DNA of 7,414 nt from an uncultured Opitutia bacterium. GTDB lineage: Bacteria > Verrucomicrobiota > Verrucomicrobiae > Opitutales > UBA953. A model generated the notes under the pieces. The model worked only from the letters and a program-made list of their open reading frames with translations, did not search any database and was not told where the DNA came from. Of the stretch, positions 1-6,679 are shown one piece after another. Position numbers and translations under genes: made by a program. Each line of letters begins with the position of its first letter. The first letter of the stretch is position 1. Location: the NCBI GenBank assembly GCA_903859115.1, contig CAIOLH010000047.1:1-7414 (forward strand), given 5' to 3'.

Positions 1-2
1 GT

Positions 3-503
3 ATCACAATTTCTATTAGGGCTGTGCTTTGCGCACTGGCACTCGTGGCTTGTGACTCACCACCGCCTAATTGCGTAGAGGTGCCAGGCATCGCCTACGT
101 CCACACCCGCCGTCGCTCCGAAGACGATGTGGCTCGTGCTTCCGAACTTTTTTCAGCCAAAGAAAGTCACGGACAGGATATTGTTTTCCGCACCGTTGAA
201 AATGTCCGCGCTGGATATTATTTTTATATCAAGCTCGACGTGGATCCGCCCCGCGATGGTCGCCTTGTTTTAGAAATTGTTCGCACTGAAGAATCAGCTC
301 CCGAGCGTTATGATTTTTCTCTTAACCTACTTCCGAAATTTCCGTTTGGTGAGTTAGTGGTTGGTCTCACCGGTAAAGACGCTGGATTGGGTCGCTGGAC
401 CCCTATTGCGTGGCGTTTAAGCGTGTTGGATGGCCAAGGTAAGGTGCTGGCCTCCGAGCATAGTTTCCTCTGGGGGACTCGGGTTGATCTACAAAGTAAG
501 TAA
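3..503 (+). CDS. Small putative lipoprotein of unknown function, probably 5'-truncated by the window edge
   Basis: I do not recognise a family. The reading frame is open from position 3 to a TAA at 501-503. The N-terminal part is hydrophobic and ends in a lipobox (L-V-A-C) with the candidate lipidated Cys encoded at 51-53. The first possible start in the window is GTG at 24, which would leave only nine residues before the Cys and no positive charge, too short for a lipoprotein signal peptide. The frame continues upstream through an Arg codon without a stop, so the true start probably lies before the window. After the Cys comes a Pro-rich linker (D-S-P-P-P-N-C), then about 145 soluble residues of alternating hydrophobic pattern, consistent with a beta-rich fold. 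Asp follows the Cys; in enterobacteria this favours inner-membrane retention, but that rule is not universal. The gene ends four bases before the glycosylase start and probably shares its transcript. The call as a real gene is fairly sure; its function is unknown. Confidence 0.72.
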   Translation: MTISIRAVLCALALVACDSPPPNCVEVPGIAYVHTRRRSEDDVARASELFSAKESHGQDIVFRTVENVRAGYYFYIKLDVDPPRDGRLVLEIVRTEESAPERYDFSLNLLPKFPFGELVVGLTGKDAGLGRWTPIAWRLSVLDGQGKVLASEHSFLWGTRVDLQSK

Positions 504-507
504 TTCC

Positions 508-1392
508 ATGAACACTCTTTCGTGGACCGAGTGGCGGCCGTTACCGTTATCTCAACCGGTCGCCGAAAAAACTTTAAGCGAGCAAGTCGACGGCGGTCAG
601 TCTTTTCGCTGGGAAAAAGATGTAGACGGAACTTGGACGGGTCCGCTCGGAAATTCTATTGTCGGCCTACGTTATCACCAAAATCACTTAGAGTGGCGGA
701 CTTGTTCATCGGTTGCCTGCCAAGAAAAATTTCTTCTCAGCTATTTTGATGCCCAAGGTCAGCAAGCTGTCCTCGTCGATCATTTACCTTGGCGTTCGGA
801 CGCAGTGCTTCATCGCGCCCTTCAAAACTTTCCAGGTTTAAGAATTTTAAAACATGATCCTCATGAAACCTTAATCGGGTTTCTATGTAGTTCGAATAAG
901 CGTATTTTACAGATCAGAAAAATGGTCGCTAGTTTAGCCAATCAACTGGGTGAACCGATTGCGGGTTCGTTTAATCAACTTCCCACGTGGTCAGTTTTGG
1001 CTCGGGCCACCGATGCAGAATTAAAAGCCTGCGCACTGGGCTATCGTGCGAAATTCATTCGCGACACGGCCCGCGTGTTAGAATTGCAACCGCAGTGGGT
1101 CGAAGAATTCCAAAAACTTTCAACACCCGACTTAATAAAAAAATTACAGACCCTACCTGGAGTGGGACCCAAAGTTGCCGCCTGCGTGGCCTTATTTGGC
1201 TTTCAGAGATTAGAATCTTTCCCCGTAGATACTTGGATCGTTCAAGCTTTGTCATCCGCTTACGGATTGAATTATAAACGTCCGGCAGACTTAGAAACCT
1301 TTGGGCGTATTCACTTCGGTTCAGCCGCTGGCTTAGCTCAACAATACTTATTTGCGTCAGCTCGCGCGGGTCAGCTGCTGCCGAGTGCCTGA
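508..1392 (+). CDS. ogg: 8-oxoguanine DNA N-glycosylase / AP lyase (OGG1 family)
   Basis: This is a base-excision repair enzyme of 294 residues that removes 8-oxoguanine from DNA and cuts the abasic site with its catalytic lysine. The N-terminal OGG domain carries G-Q-S-F-R-W at residues 30-35, followed by the W-x-G strand at 43-45. Its Gly matches human Gly42, which reads the lesion's N7-H. The helical domain has C-S-S-N at 127-130, L-G-Y-R-A-K-F at 177-183 (matching human Tyr203 and Arg204), and the helix-hairpin-helix L-P-G-V-G-P-K-V-A at 216-224. Lys222 matches catalytic Lys249 and Asp241 in P-V-D matches Asp268. The C-terminal G-x-A-x-x-A-Q-Q-x-L-F pattern is present, so the protein is complete. 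The frame is open upstream to ATG 430, but that would overlap the lipoprotein by 74 bases and add residues unlike the family, so I chose ATG 508, four bases after the preceding stop. No strong Shine-Dalgarno motif is visible. Unusual substitutions are Lys131 (human Asn150) and Gln135 (human Arg154). Confidence 0.95.
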   Translation: MNTLSWTEWRPLPLSQPVAEKTLSEQVDGGQSFRWEKDVDGTWTGPLGNSIVGLRYHQNHLEWRTCSSVACQEKFLLSYFDAQGQQAVLVDHLPWRSDAVLHRALQNFPGLRILKHDPHETLIGFLCSSNKRILQIRKMVASLANQLGEPIAGSFNQLPTWSVLARATDAELKACALGYRAKFIRDTARVLELQPQWVEEFQKLSTPDLIKKLQTLPGVGPKVAACVALFGFQRLESFPVDTWIVQALSSAYGLNYKRPADLETFGRIHFGSAAGLAQQYLFASARAGQLLPSA

Positions 1393-1424
1393 TTATTTAT
1401 TTCCAATCAGCTTAATGAGCTCGG
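1381..1424. other. Nested inverted repeat across the convergent stop codons
   Basis: Two nested inverted repeats surround the abutting stops: CCGAG (1381-1385) with CTCGG (1420-1424), and inside it CTGATT (1389-1394) with AATCAG (1405-1410) around a 10-base A/T-rich loop. The stems are separated by a 3/9-base asymmetric internal loop and no U-tract follows on either strand. It could weakly stall transcription from both directions, but it lies inside coding sequence and may be chance. I do not call it a terminator. Confidence 0.2.
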
Positions 1425-2085
1425 CCGTTGAAATGCCCGCGGGTGCACTTTTTTGAATTAATCGTCCGGCTTCTAAAACTAAAATTTCTTGGCAGGATTG
1501 AGCCAAGGAGAGGTCATGCGTCGTACAAAGAACGGTTGCTCCTGCATCAGTGAATTCTTTAATCGCCGATGAAACTAACTCAGCTCGGTCATGATCCAGT
1601 GCGGCTGTTGGCTCGTCCAATAATAATATTTTTTGTAATGGATTGCCGAGTACGCTGAAAGCTAAGCTGAGATGAACTGATTTTTTCTCTCCGCCTGAAA
1701 GTTGAGATAATTTTGAGCCTGATTTTTCCTTAAGCTTAAAACGATTAATCCAGTGTGCGTACAAATCTGGGTGTGCGGAGAGTCCTCCGAAATCCCTCAC
1801 CGTAAAATCCCATGCAGAGATCGGGTTTTGTGGTAAATAAGTTAGAAACTCAGAAAGTATTTCAGGTGAGGTTTTAAGCGGATTACATTCTTTGACACTT
1901 ATTTTCCCTTGGGCGTGAGGAATTAAGCCCGCCAGAGAACGGAGTAGGGTGGTTTTTCCTGCGCCATTGGGACCGACAATACCAAGACTCTGTCCGCTGA
2001 GGACTTCTAAATGAATATCATTTAAAATCCATGAGCCCCGTTGCTCGACGGATAATTTAGAGCAATGGATAAGTGCGTTACTCAT
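1393..2085 (-). CDS. ABC importer ATP-binding protein (FecE/BtuD-like)
   Basis: This is the cytoplasmic ATPase subunit of a type II ABC importer of 230 residues. In order it has Walker A G-P-N-G-A-G-K-T-T (38-46), the Q-loop Gln86 in L-P-Q-N-P, the signature L-S-G-G-E (129-133), Walker B I-L-L-L-D-E-P (153-159) with the D-loop A-L-D (162-164), and the H-loop His190. All catalytic elements are intact. The frame is open up to a GTG at 2121, but ATG 2085 gives the standard family N-terminus and its ATG lies within the last codons of the permease (overlap of 8 bases, 2078-2085), so translation is probably coupled. No Shine-Dalgarno motif precedes it. The residues after the signature lack the usual Q-R and A-R-A-L, and the stretch to Walker B is a few residues longer than in typical family members, recalling E. 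coli BtuD. The partner is clearly the adjoining permease. Substrate is not determinable; a metal chelate, haem or corrinoid is expected from the family. Confidence 0.93.
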   Translation of the reverse strand: MSNALIHCSKLSVEQRGSWILNDIHLEVLSGQSLGIVGPNGAGKTTLLRSLAGLIPHAQGKISVKECNPLKTSPEILSEFLTYLPQNPISAWDFTVRDFGGLSAHPDLYAHWINRFKLKEKSGSKLSQLSGGEKKSVHLSLAFSVLGNPLQKILLLDEPTAALDHDRAELVSSAIKEFTDAGATVLCTTHDLSLAQSCQEILVLEAGRLIQKSAPAGISTAELIKLIGNK

Positions 2086-3022
2086 GGTGGCGGGAGGCGA
2101 TCCAGATGAATACGGGAGCACCTAAAAGAGCGGTCATAGCCGCGGCGGAGAGTGGAGTTTGTGGCCAGAGCGAGCGGCCAAAGGTGTCGGCCAGTAAAAG
2201 TAAGATCGCGCCGATGAGTCCGGCGAGTGGAAGCATGAAATTATGTCGCGGCCCGATTAACAGCCGGGCAAAGTGCGGCGCAATTAATCCAACGAAGGCA
2301 ACCTGTCCGACTAGGCAAGTCGCGGCGGCAGCGGCTAAGGCGGTAAATAATATACCTCTTCGACGAACCGAATTCACATCGAGCCCACGTGTTTGCGCGA
2401 CATCTTCACCCAATGATAATTGATCGAGTGAACGACCTTCTATGATTAAAAATAGCGAAGCCACCGCACACAGTCCCACTGGCCAAGCGATACTTGAAAA
2501 TGTTGCGAGGCCAAGCCAGTCGCCGATGATTCCGCTTAGTAAAACATCGCGCGATGAACTAAATAAATTGGCGACGATTAATGTACCTGCTGCAGCGAAC
2601 GCATTGAGTCCAAGACCAGTGAGTAAAAGTTTTGAGGTGGAACCATGACCTCCGACCATCACGAGTAAAATGGAAATGAAACTAGCCCCAACGAAGGCGG
2701 CCGCGGAAATTGCCCAAGTGTTTTCCCAGACCCAAGAGCCACCACCGGCCATCATGATGGCGATTCCCAGAAGTGCTCCGCCAAAGACGCCGGTTAATCC
2801 CGGATCTGCTAGCGGGTTGCGGAATAGCCCTTGTTGAGTGCCCCCACCGACTCCTAGGGCAAATCCTGCAACCACTGCGGCGAGTACGCGCGGTAGGCGT
2901 AGTGCGAGAAGTTGGTAATCGTCTCCCCAGCCAAAGCCCGCTGAACCTAAGGCGAGTGCGAAGAGTCCTATGAAAATTATTACAAAAACTCCCCAGCCGA
3001 TAATGCCTAATTTATTTTTCAA
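2078..3022 (-). CDS. FecCD-family ABC transporter permease (BtuC-like)
   Basis: This is the inner-membrane channel subunit of an importer for iron-siderophore, haem or vitamin B12-type substrates, 314 residues and mostly hydrophobic helices. Family hallmarks are R-L-P-R at 42-45, then G-L-F-R-N-P-L-A-D-P-G-L at 65-76, a late cytoplasmic segment L-S-L-G-E-D followed by F-V-G-L-I-A-P-H-F-A-R at 243-253, the A-D-x-x-x-R element after it, and G-A-P-V-F near the end (301-305). The start is TTG at 3022, the first usable start in the frame, five bases after the stop of the AsmA-like gene and with no Shine-Dalgarno motif, which points to coupled translation. The first periplasmic stretch between helix 1 and R-L-P-R is only about 16 residues, shorter than usual, and explains the slightly small size. 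The ATPase gene starts inside its end. No substrate-binding protein gene is present in the operon. Confidence 0.93.
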   Translation of the reverse strand: MKNKLGIIGWGVFVIIFIGLFALALGSAGFGWGDDYQLLALRLPRVLAAVVAGFALGVGGGTQQGLFRNPLADPGLTGVFGGALLGIAIMMAGGGSWVWENTWAISAAAFVGASFISILLVMVGGHGSTSKLLLTGLGLNAFAAAGTLIVANLFSSSRDVLLSGIIGDWLGLATFSSIAWPVGLCAVASLFLIIEGRSLDQLSLGEDVAQTRGLDVNSVRRRGILFTALAAAAATCLVGQVAFVGLIAPHFARLLIGPRHNFMLPLAGLIGAILLLLADTFGRSLWPQTPLSAAAMTALLGAPVFIWIASRHHE

Positions 3023-3027
3023 TTTTA

Positions 3028-6000
3028 TTAGCGACCCAAAATGGATTCAAGGGGGTTGATCCTTTTAGGCACCATGTTGGTTGGGTTGGGTGCGGTGGGA
3101 ACTCCTTGTGCGGGATTTTGATTTTCAGAGCTAAGTCCCGACTGGATATTATTGATCGCTGCTTGCAGTCGCTGTTGTAGATCATTTTTAAGATTGTTAA
3201 TCGATCCAGTGAATTCAATGCCAGGACCTTGGGTGAGTCCGTCCGGTGAAGGTTGGCTGTTAGCGAAACCTAAAGTCGTAAAATAGTCTTTGTATTCACC
3301 TGCTCCGCGCAAATCTGCCTTAATGTTTAAAGGCCAATCCATCATCGATTGTCCGCGATTAGCAGAAATTTTCCCCGCTGCAGAGAAACTTAAAACATCA
3401 TTTTTAATCAACGTCTTATTAATTTTTAAAGTTCCATCAGGTAAGCGCTGAATTTGGACTTCGGCAGTTTTGTAATTAAATTGGGCGAGTGATTTTTGGA
3501 GTTTGCCCACGGTGGCTACCGCAACTCCCACTTTCGCAATTTTTTCACCTTGCGCCTGATTTTTAGTGAGCGCTCCAGCTAACATGGCAATTCCACCTAA
3601 TAAATTAGCGGTTTCGCCTGCTTTATTAGCGGTGAGCGACATGGCGCTGTTTTGTTTGCCAAACGCTTGAATACGTCCGTCCCTCGAGAGCAGACTTGCA
3701 TTAAGATTTAATTTATCCACGAGCATTTCGCAATTAGGTGCGACGCCGACGGCTGTCACCGTGGCATCGCCCTTACCTTGAATGAAGTCACTGAGCGCTG
3801 GGAAGGCGGTAGCGATAATACCGAAGTCGAATTGGTTTAAGCTGACTTTGCTATTTAAAATATAAGGTCCGCCGACGGTGGTGGGTTGAAAGACAAGTTT
3901 GCCGTCACCCGCTAAAGTACCGCTCGCAAATTTACCACCAATTTTGGAAAGAGTAATCTGGTTATCGGTGGCCTCTAATTTCAGAGCGAGGTTCTCAATT
4001 TGAATTCCTTGCAGCACTGCCTGCTTGACCAATAACTGAACATTGCCCGTGTGATTAAACCACAGAGGGGCGCGGTCGGCTTGCGTGTTGGGTTTGGCGG
4101 GCTTCACAGTTTCTTCAGTGCTTTTCGATAAGAGTTGTAACACGTCATCACCCTGAATGGATTCGAAACTAGCGTTCACTTTCCAGTCTGACTTCGTGCC
4201 TTTAACTTTTTGGGTGATTAAAACTTTACCTTCCGAAATTTTATTCACCTGCATTTTTACCATACCTTCGGCGGTTAAGCCATCGGAGCTAGGCGTGCAT
4301 TGGCCCACGAACGCTACATTTTTAATTTTTGCTGGGCGATCTTTGAAGCTCAAATCAGTCACTTTAACGGATGTGGATATTTCTCCACCGTTAACGACGT
4401 TCGCTTTTACTTGGTAATTTCCAGTGGCGATATTCGAGATAGCTTCACCGAAAGGCTGTTCAGCGATGGCCCCTAGGTTGCCGGTGAGATTTAATGACGT
4501 GCTACCTTGTCCAAGTCCAATCGTACAATCGCCGTCCGCTAAAGTTCTCGTCCGATTTTTCAAAGTAGCGCGAGTGAAATTCATCGTGCTACTTTTTTCT
4601 CCGAAGAATAAATCAACCGACGCAGCTAAATCGCAGTGCTTCACCCAAGTTTTATTTTTCCAGCCTACGCTCGTATCGACAAATGAAACGGGCGAACCCT
4701 CCGTACGAATAAATAACCCATCGGCTTTGAAGCCAGCGACCAGTTCAGCTTTATCAAGGCTTCCTGTGATACTTAAACCTGGCACCAGTGCGCCGAGTGA
4801 TTCAAGAGGGAGTTTCGTTGCGGTGAGTTCTAGGAGCACGCCTGTTGGCTTGGGTCCATTCAGGGCGTAGGGCTGACGAAGTTTAACCTGCAGTAATTCT
4901 AAGTTCTGACGGATGATTTGCGATCCAAGATTCTTAACTGTAATATTTTGTTTTGCATCGAGGCTCACCTGAAACTGTGTGACGGCACGTATTCCTTGTA
5001 ATTTATCGGTTGGTAAATCTTCCCAGCCTGGTTGCGTGGCTAATTCGGCAATGCCGATATTGAGATTTCCACTCGCTGATCCACTGCCGTCTGGACTGTA
5101 GTTTATCGAGGCTTCGCCTGATGCGATCACGCCGCTCGGGCAGCTTACTTTCAGTGGTGCGAAAAAGATGGTAGTACCTTCAGCGCGTACAGGAAGGTCG
5201 ACGGTGATGCCTTGAACCAGAACTTTTCCGTTACGCTCGATGGTTAGATTTTGGAAGCGATGAGGCTGAATCGTTTTAATCTGTGGTTCGCCTTTAACTA
5301 AACTTATTTCTGCCTCGCCTGACCACTGTCCATCGATCACGGCTAAATTCATAGCAGCCAAAATCGGATTGAGCGAAATCAAAGGGGCCTGCCGAGCGAC
5401 GCAGTTTAATTTCGTATCTTTAATTTCTTGGCCTGGTTTCCAATACAATGGCTGAACTAAACTTAAATTAATACCGTTACCTTCGATGGATAAGTTCTGA
5501 ATGGTTAGACCTTCTTCACTCTTTTTTGCTTCTGCTTTAATCGCCCATTCAGACTTAGTATTATTTTTAATCGCTTTTGAATATCGTGAGAGATTAGTCC
5601 AAGCTAAATGGCTATCGGTTTTTACGCTCCATTGGCCACTGAGTGCGTTTAACTCGCCTTCAAGTTTTCCGGTAATTGCACAAGCCGGTAAACTGTCGCT
5701 GAGTACACCCAGTTTTTTGGGATCGAGGCTGAATTCTGCGGTGCCATTTATTTTACCGCTGATTTCGGTGAGATTTAATTGAGCTGCGCTGTGGTTGAAA
5801 GTGTCGCGCAATGTGCCGTTAAGAATAAGCTTACTTTCATTGTTACGAGCACCCGCTAAATCGAGAGTCATACTCCCAGCATTGAAAGGACTGTCGTCTT
5901 TAGCGACGCAGTGTAGGTCGAGGTTTCGGAAGTCTTTGAGTAAACTATCGATGCGGGTGCTTTCTCCGCCGAGCGGTCTTTGTAGGTCGGCCTTTAAAGT

Positions 6001-6576
6001 GATTTCGGCGCGGGGAGAAGTTTTATTCGTCCCAACCGTAAATCCAGGCCAAGCGATACCAGCGCGTAAATCAATGTGTCCATTGGAATCAAACGAATCG
6101 CCACGGCCGCTGAATCGGATTAAATAATCATCAGCGAGGGTAGCACGACCGGTAATAGAATACGCACCAATAGTAAATTTAGGTAGTTTAGAGGTTGAGT
6201 TACTTTCAGGAACTTTGGGTCCGGCGACTTGCACAGGGTGGGAGAGGTCGACCTCGATATTTTTTATCTCAATTTTATCTAAACTCAGTGTACCCAAGAC
6301 GGTAGACAAAATATTTATTTTTCCATCGAGGGCAGCGACTTTGATTTGGGTACCGTTTTCAAGAGTGAGATCGATGCCTTCGGCGCTGAAAGTTCCGTCG
6401 AGGGCGGCTTGGACTTTACTGATACCACCTTTGATTTTTGCTTCAGCGAGTAAAACCGCCACACGCTTGCCGAGAGGTTCGGGTTTTAATTCTGAATCAA
6501 TATACAGTACGACTAAGCCGAGCAGTAAAACGATACTTCCAAGGGCGATTAAACTGATACGAAGGGCGCGGGACAT
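3028..6576 (-). CDS. Large AsmA-like envelope protein (AsmA/TamB/YhdP superfamily)
   Basis: This 1182-residue protein has a short basic N-terminus (Arg3, Arg6), one membrane helix at about residues 7-26 with no cleavage site, and a long periplasmic part. After the anchor comes an AsmA-type opening: a basic amphipathic helix (about 34-46), then strands of the pattern G-x-x-L-x-L-D-x-I-x-I-x-x-I-x-V-D-L (to about 112). The rest is near-continuous beta repeats with many charged-hydrophobic alternations, and an AsmA-like C-terminal region: G-G-K-F-A-S-G-T-L-A-G-D-G near 880, G-K-G-D-A-T-V near 932, then a Gly/Ala-rich helical insert near 985-1030 and a last repeat. The C-terminus is Pro/Asn-rich. 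E. coli AsmA has 617 residues, TamB 1259 and YhdP 1266, so the size is near the larger members. Those proteins form lipid-conducting grooves for phospholipid movement to the outer membrane; that role is inferred here. ATG 6576 has GGGGAG six bases upstream. It is first in an operon with the importer genes. Confidence 0.85.
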   Translation of the reverse strand: MSRALRISLIALGSIVLLLGLVVLYIDSELKPEPLGKRVAVLLAEAKIKGGISKVQAALDGTFSAEGIDLTLENGTQIKVAALDGKINILSTVLGTLSLDKIEIKNIEVDLSHPVQVAGPKVPESNSTSKLPKFTIGAYSITGRATLADDYLIRFSGRGDSFDSNGHIDLRAGIAWPGFTVGTNKTSPRAEITLKADLQRPLGGESTRIDSLLKDFRNLDLHCVAKDDSPFNAGSMTLDLAGARNNESKLILNGTLRDTFNHSAAQLNLTEISGKINGTAEFSLDPKKLGVLSDSLPACAITGKLEGELNALSGQWSVKTDSHLAWTNLSRYSKAIKNNTKSEWAIKAEAKKSEEGLTIQNLSIEGNGINLSLVQPLYWKPGQEIKDTKLNCVARQAPLISLNPILAAMNLAVIDGQWSGEAEISLVKGEPQIKTIQPHRFQNLTIERNGKVLVQGITVDLPVRAEGTTIFFAPLKVSCPSGVIASGEASINYSPDGSGSASGNLNIGIAELATQPGWEDLPTDKLQGIRAVTQFQVSLDAKQNITVKNLGSQIIRQNLELLQVKLRQPYALNGPKPTGVLLELTATKLPLESLGALVPGLSITGSLDKAELVAGFKADGLFIRTEGSPVSFVDTSVGWKNKTWVKHCDLAASVDLFFGEKSSTMNFTRATLKNRTRTLADGDCTIGLGQGSTSLNLTGNLGAIAEQPFGEAISNIATGNYQVKANVVNGGEISTSVKVTDLSFKDRPAKIKNVAFVGQCTPSSDGLTAEGMVKMQVNKISEGKVLITQKVKGTKSDWKVNASFESIQGDDVLQLLSKSTEETVKPAKPNTQADRAPLWFNHTGNVQLLVKQAVLQGIQIENLALKLEATDNQITLSKIGGKFASGTLAGDGKLVFQPTTVGGPYILNSKVSLNQFDFGIIATAFPALSDFIQGKGDATVTAVGVAPNCEMLVDKLNLNASLLSRDGRIQAFGKQNSAMSLTANKAGETANLLGGIAMLAGALTKNQAQGEKIAKVGVAVATVGKLQKSLAQFNYKTAEVQIQRLPDGTLKINKTLIKNDVLSFSAAGKISANRGQSMMDWPLNIKADLRGAGEYKDYFTTLGFANSQPSPDGLTQGPGIEFTGSINNLKNDLQQRLQAAINNIQSGLSSENQNPAQGVPTAPNPTNMVPKRINPLESILGR

Positions 6577-6588
6577 GGGGAGCTCCCC
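6577..6588 (-). promoter_or_regulatory. Ribosome binding site inside a perfect palindrome before the AsmA-like gene
   Basis: A perfect 12-base palindrome, GGGGAGCTCCCC, directly touches the ATG at 6576. Its minus-strand left half supplies GGGGAG, a Shine-Dalgarno-like motif with a six-base spacer, which supports this start. The same bases can pair as a 4-bp G-C stem around AGCT, so the site could partly hide itself in RNA; that effect is speculative. Confidence 0.45.
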
Positions 6589-6610
6589 GCCAGATTGAGG
6601 GTCGATTTAA

Positions 6611-6631
6611 TTCGGGCAACAAAAAGCCCGA
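6611..6631 (-). promoter_or_regulatory. Alternative hairpin that competes with the terminator stem
   Basis: On the minus-strand RNA, UCGGGC (6631-6626) can pair with GCCCGA (6617-6612) around an 8-base loop. UCGGGC is also the descending arm of the terminator stem, so the two structures exclude each other. The alternative stem is 6 bp against 9 bp for the terminator, and it sequesters the U-tract in its loop. It is the type of arrangement seen in attenuators, but with no visible ligand-sensing or leader-peptide element it may be incidental. The second GCCCGA lies 35 bases upstream of the AsmA-like ATG. Confidence 0.3.
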
Positions 6632-6655
6632 CGAATTTTGAATCCATCGGGCTTT
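6621..6655 (-). terminator. Intrinsic terminator after the right-edge gene
   Basis: On the minus strand a perfect 9-bp stem (AAAGCCCGA at 6655-6647, UCGGGCUUU at 6631-6623) encloses a 15-base loop. Five U residues in a row follow the G-C part of the stem (6625-6621), then GUU. It begins 24 bases after the TAA at 6682-6680, the expected place for termination of the right-edge gene. On the plus strand the same stem ends in only UUUAUA, so it is weaker in that direction. It separates the right-edge gene from the AsmA operon, whose promoter should therefore lie within roughly 6577-6680. I see no convincing -35/-10 pair there. Confidence 0.8.
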
Positions 6656-6679
6656 ATACTGAATTCTACCTAGAACCGC

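Noticed and set aside
430..507. Longer start for the glycosylase at ATG 430
   Set aside because: It would overlap the lipoprotein gene by 74 bases and add 26 residues unlike the OGG N-terminus; ATG 508 follows the previous stop by four bases and gives a normal family start.
2086..2121. Longer start for the ATPase at GTG 2121
   Set aside because: The extra 12 residues are not family-like and lie inside the permease coding region; ATG 2085 gives the expected N-terminus and a typical overlapping start.
2073..2973. Plus-strand open frames at 2073-2423, 2442-2648 and 2773-2973
   Set aside because: They lie opposite the well-supported permease gene and show no recognisable protein character.
3012..3218. 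Minus-strand 68-residue frame across the AsmA-permease junction
   Set aside because: It overlaps two well-supported genes in another frame and has no domain character.
4157..6598. Plus-strand open frames at 4157-4417, 4424-4870, 5501-5782, 5795-6127 and 6215-6598
   Set aside because: All are antisense to the AsmA-like gene and their translations look like composition artefacts of its Ser/Leu/Lys-rich coding sequence.
6577..6679. Possible cobalamin riboswitch or Fur-type operator ahead of the AsmA operon
   Set aside because: The 103-base gap is mostly terminator and ribosome binding site; I see no B12-box-like element and no A/T-rich 19-base operator palindrome.
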